Source: Bordetella parapertussis | Lineage (GTDB): Bacteria; Pseudomonadota; Gammaproteobacteria; Burkholderiales; Burkholderiaceae_B | Length of the DNA stretch: 9,129 bases | Direction of reading: 5' to 3' | Assembly (NCBI GenBank): GCA_945869355.1 | Contig: CAMBPA010000035.1 | Location: forward strand, 1 to 9,129 | Shown: piece by piece, positions 8,105-9,129 of the stretch | How the letters are laid out: each line of letters begins with the position of its first letter | How positions within the stretch are numbered: position 1 is the first letter of the stretch | Translations under genes and position numbers: made by a program | The notes under the pieces: model-generated | The model's input: only the letters and a program-made list of their open reading frames with translations | Databases searched by the model: none | What the model was told of the DNA's origin: nothing

Positions 8105-8122
8105 ATGAGCAGCCTTCTCGAA
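8094..8122 (-). promoter_or_regulatory. Candidate carA promoter reaching into tal
   Basis: On the minus strand TATACT (8099-8094, 5 of 6 to the -10 consensus) lies 17 bases from TTCGAG (8122-8117), a poor -35. Transcription would begin near 8087, giving a leader of about 33 bases to the GTG at 8054. The -35 would lie inside the tal coding start. This is the promoter that best suits the extended CarA, but the weak -35 keeps confidence low. Confidence 0.2.
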
Positions 8123-9058
8123 TCCCTAAGATCCCAAACCACTGTTGTGGCCGATACTGGCGACTTTGAGGGCATGCGGCACTACCAGCCTACAGATGCC
8201 ACGACCAATCCGTCGTTGATTCTCAAAGCGGTTCAACAAGATGCTTATACGCCGATGCTCGAGCGTTGCGTGCGTGTCAATTCGGCCGCCAGCACGCCAG
8301 ATGTCGTCGATCACCTTCTGGTGGCGTTTGGCACAGAGATTCTCAACATCGTTCCTGGGCGCGTCTCAACAGAGGTCGACGCACGCCTTTCTTTTGACAC
8401 GCGAGGCACCATCGAGCGCGCGCGTCGACTCATTCGTTTGTACGAAGACGCAGGCTTTGCGCGCACGCGTATTCTGATCAAAATCGCCGCGACCTACGAA
8501 GGGATACAAGCTGCTCGCGTCCTACAGGCCGAAGGCATCCGATGCAATCTCACGTTGCTCTTCTCACTTGTGCAAGCAGTTGAGTGCGCGGATGCAAAGG
8601 TACAGTTGATTTCACCGTTTGTCGGTCGCATCTACGACTGGCATAAAAAACAACAGGGCTCAGCGTGGGACGAAGCCGCGAACAGCGGCATCAGGGATCC
8701 CGGCGTACTTTCTGTGTCGCGCATCTATAGCTATTACAAAAATTTTGATATCGCGACGGAAATTATGGGTGCAAGCTTCAGAAACACAGGTCAGATTCTG
8801 GCCTTAGCCGGATGTGATCTACTCACTATTAGCCCAGAGTTGCTAGCAAGTTTATCGGCTGATCAAGGCGCAGTACCGTCTCGCCTCAATGCGGAATTTG
8901 CGCGCAACAACCCTGCGGTGCGACACCCTGCAGGTGAGCAGGCTTTCCGTTTTTTGTTAAACGAAGACGCGATGGCTAGCGAAAAGCTTTCGGAAGGGAT
9001 TCGTGCATTCGTCGCCGATGCGCACAAGCTTGATACGTTGATCGAGGCGCAGCGCTAA
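8105..9058 (+). CDS. tal: Transaldolase
   Basis: A 317-residue transaldolase of the TalA/TalB type (E. coli TalB is 317 residues). It transfers a dihydroxyacetone unit from sedoheptulose 7-phosphate to glyceraldehyde 3-phosphate, giving erythrose 4-phosphate and fructose 6-phosphate, in the cytoplasmic non-oxidative pentose phosphate pathway. Key residues are all present: Asp17 in VVADTGDF, Asn35 in DATTNPS, Glu90 in [11 protein letters not shown], the Schiff-base Lys126 in ILIKIAAT (E. coli Lys132), Thr150 in CNLTLLFS, and Ser170/Arg175 in [11 protein letters not shown] (phosphate binding). The ATG has a GGAAG site and the N-terminus aligns with TalB without extra residues. The gene is divergent from carA with only 32 bases to the longest carA frame, so control signals must overlap coding sequence or the carA start is further in. 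Confidence 0.97.
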   Translation: MSSLLESLRSQTTVVADTGDFEGMRHYQPTDATTNPSLILKAVQQDAYTPMLERCVRVNSAASTPDVVDHLLVAFGTEILNIVPGRVSTEVDARLSFDTRGTIERARRLIRLYEDAGFARTRILIKIAATYEGIQAARVLQAEGIRCNLTLLFSLVQAVECADAKVQLISPFVGRIYDWHKKQQGSAWDEAANSGIRDPGVLSVSRIYSYYKNFDIATEIMGASFRNTGQILALAGCDLLTISPELLASLSADQGAVPSRLNAEFARNNPAVRHPAGEQAFRFLLNEDAMASEKLSEGIRAFVADAHKLDTLIEAQR

Positions 9059-9129
9059 GCCAACGCCAAGGCTCATCGCCCCTGCAAACTCCGGGCGTTT
9101 AAGTAGGCTTGCGCTCCATGAGCGCCCAA
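9059..9129. other. Right-edge segment after tal
   Basis: No full gene can fit. CGCCC (9077-9081) pairs with GGGCG (9093-9097) and is followed by TTT (9098-9100), a short possible tal terminator. A second perfect hairpin, GCGCTC-CAT-GAGCGC, covers 9111-9125 without a T-tract. On the minus strand a reading frame from the edge stops at TGA (9075-9073) and gives a plausible tail (AHGAQAYLNARSLQGR); another stops at TAA (9101-9099). Either could be the end of a converging gene, but the stretch is too short to identify. Confidence 0.25.

Noticed and set aside
9111..9125. Hairpin GCGCTC-CAT-GAGCGC as the tal terminator
   Set aside because: The stem is perfect but no T-tract follows on either strand and it may lie in a converging coding frame.

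Overview
The window looks like chromosome of a betaproteobacterium, probably Burkholderiales and perhaps near Alcaligenaceae. The judgement rests on the style of the CarA/CarB, transaldolase and ferredoxin-NADP reductase proteins, mid-range GC and very tight gene packing. It is an inference from protein recall and is not secure below class level. No tRNA, rRNA, CRISPR array, insertion sequence, phage gene or origin is visible. No stretch longer than about 90 bases lacks a gene.

Left part, plus strand: the last 56 codons of a ferredoxin-NADP+ reductase (fpr), a TetR/AcrR-type repressor starting 11 bases later, then a histidine phosphatase (phosphoglycerate-mutase-like). A 38-base convergent gap with a weak hairpin separates these from the centre.

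Centre, minus strand, read from right to left: carA, carB, a class III (CaiB/BaiF) CoA-transferase and a short-chain dehydrogenase. Gaps are 9 bases, a 4-base ATGA overlap, and 3 bases, so this is almost certainly one operon. CarA and CarB together make carbamoyl phosphate for arginine and pyrimidine synthesis. The two downstream genes suggest acyl-CoA or carbonyl metabolism and have no obvious link to carbamoyl phosphate.

Right part, plus strand: transaldolase (tal, pentose phosphate pathway), divergent from carA, then 71 bases to the window edge.

Most genes are ordinary housekeeping or accessory metabolism. The unusual spot is the 5' end of carA. The conserved CarA core has no ATG, GTG or TTG at its usual start. 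The open frame continues upstream through six tandem 15-base repeats, encoding [K/E][A/G/D]SAS, to a GTG or TTG close to tal. A well-placed ATG sits just upstream of the repeats but in another frame. Either this CarA has a repeat-built N-terminal extension with a non-ATG start, or the repeat tract carries a frameshift (real or a sequencing error). I see no evidence for a wholly new biological system; this repeat and start-site puzzle is the best lead.
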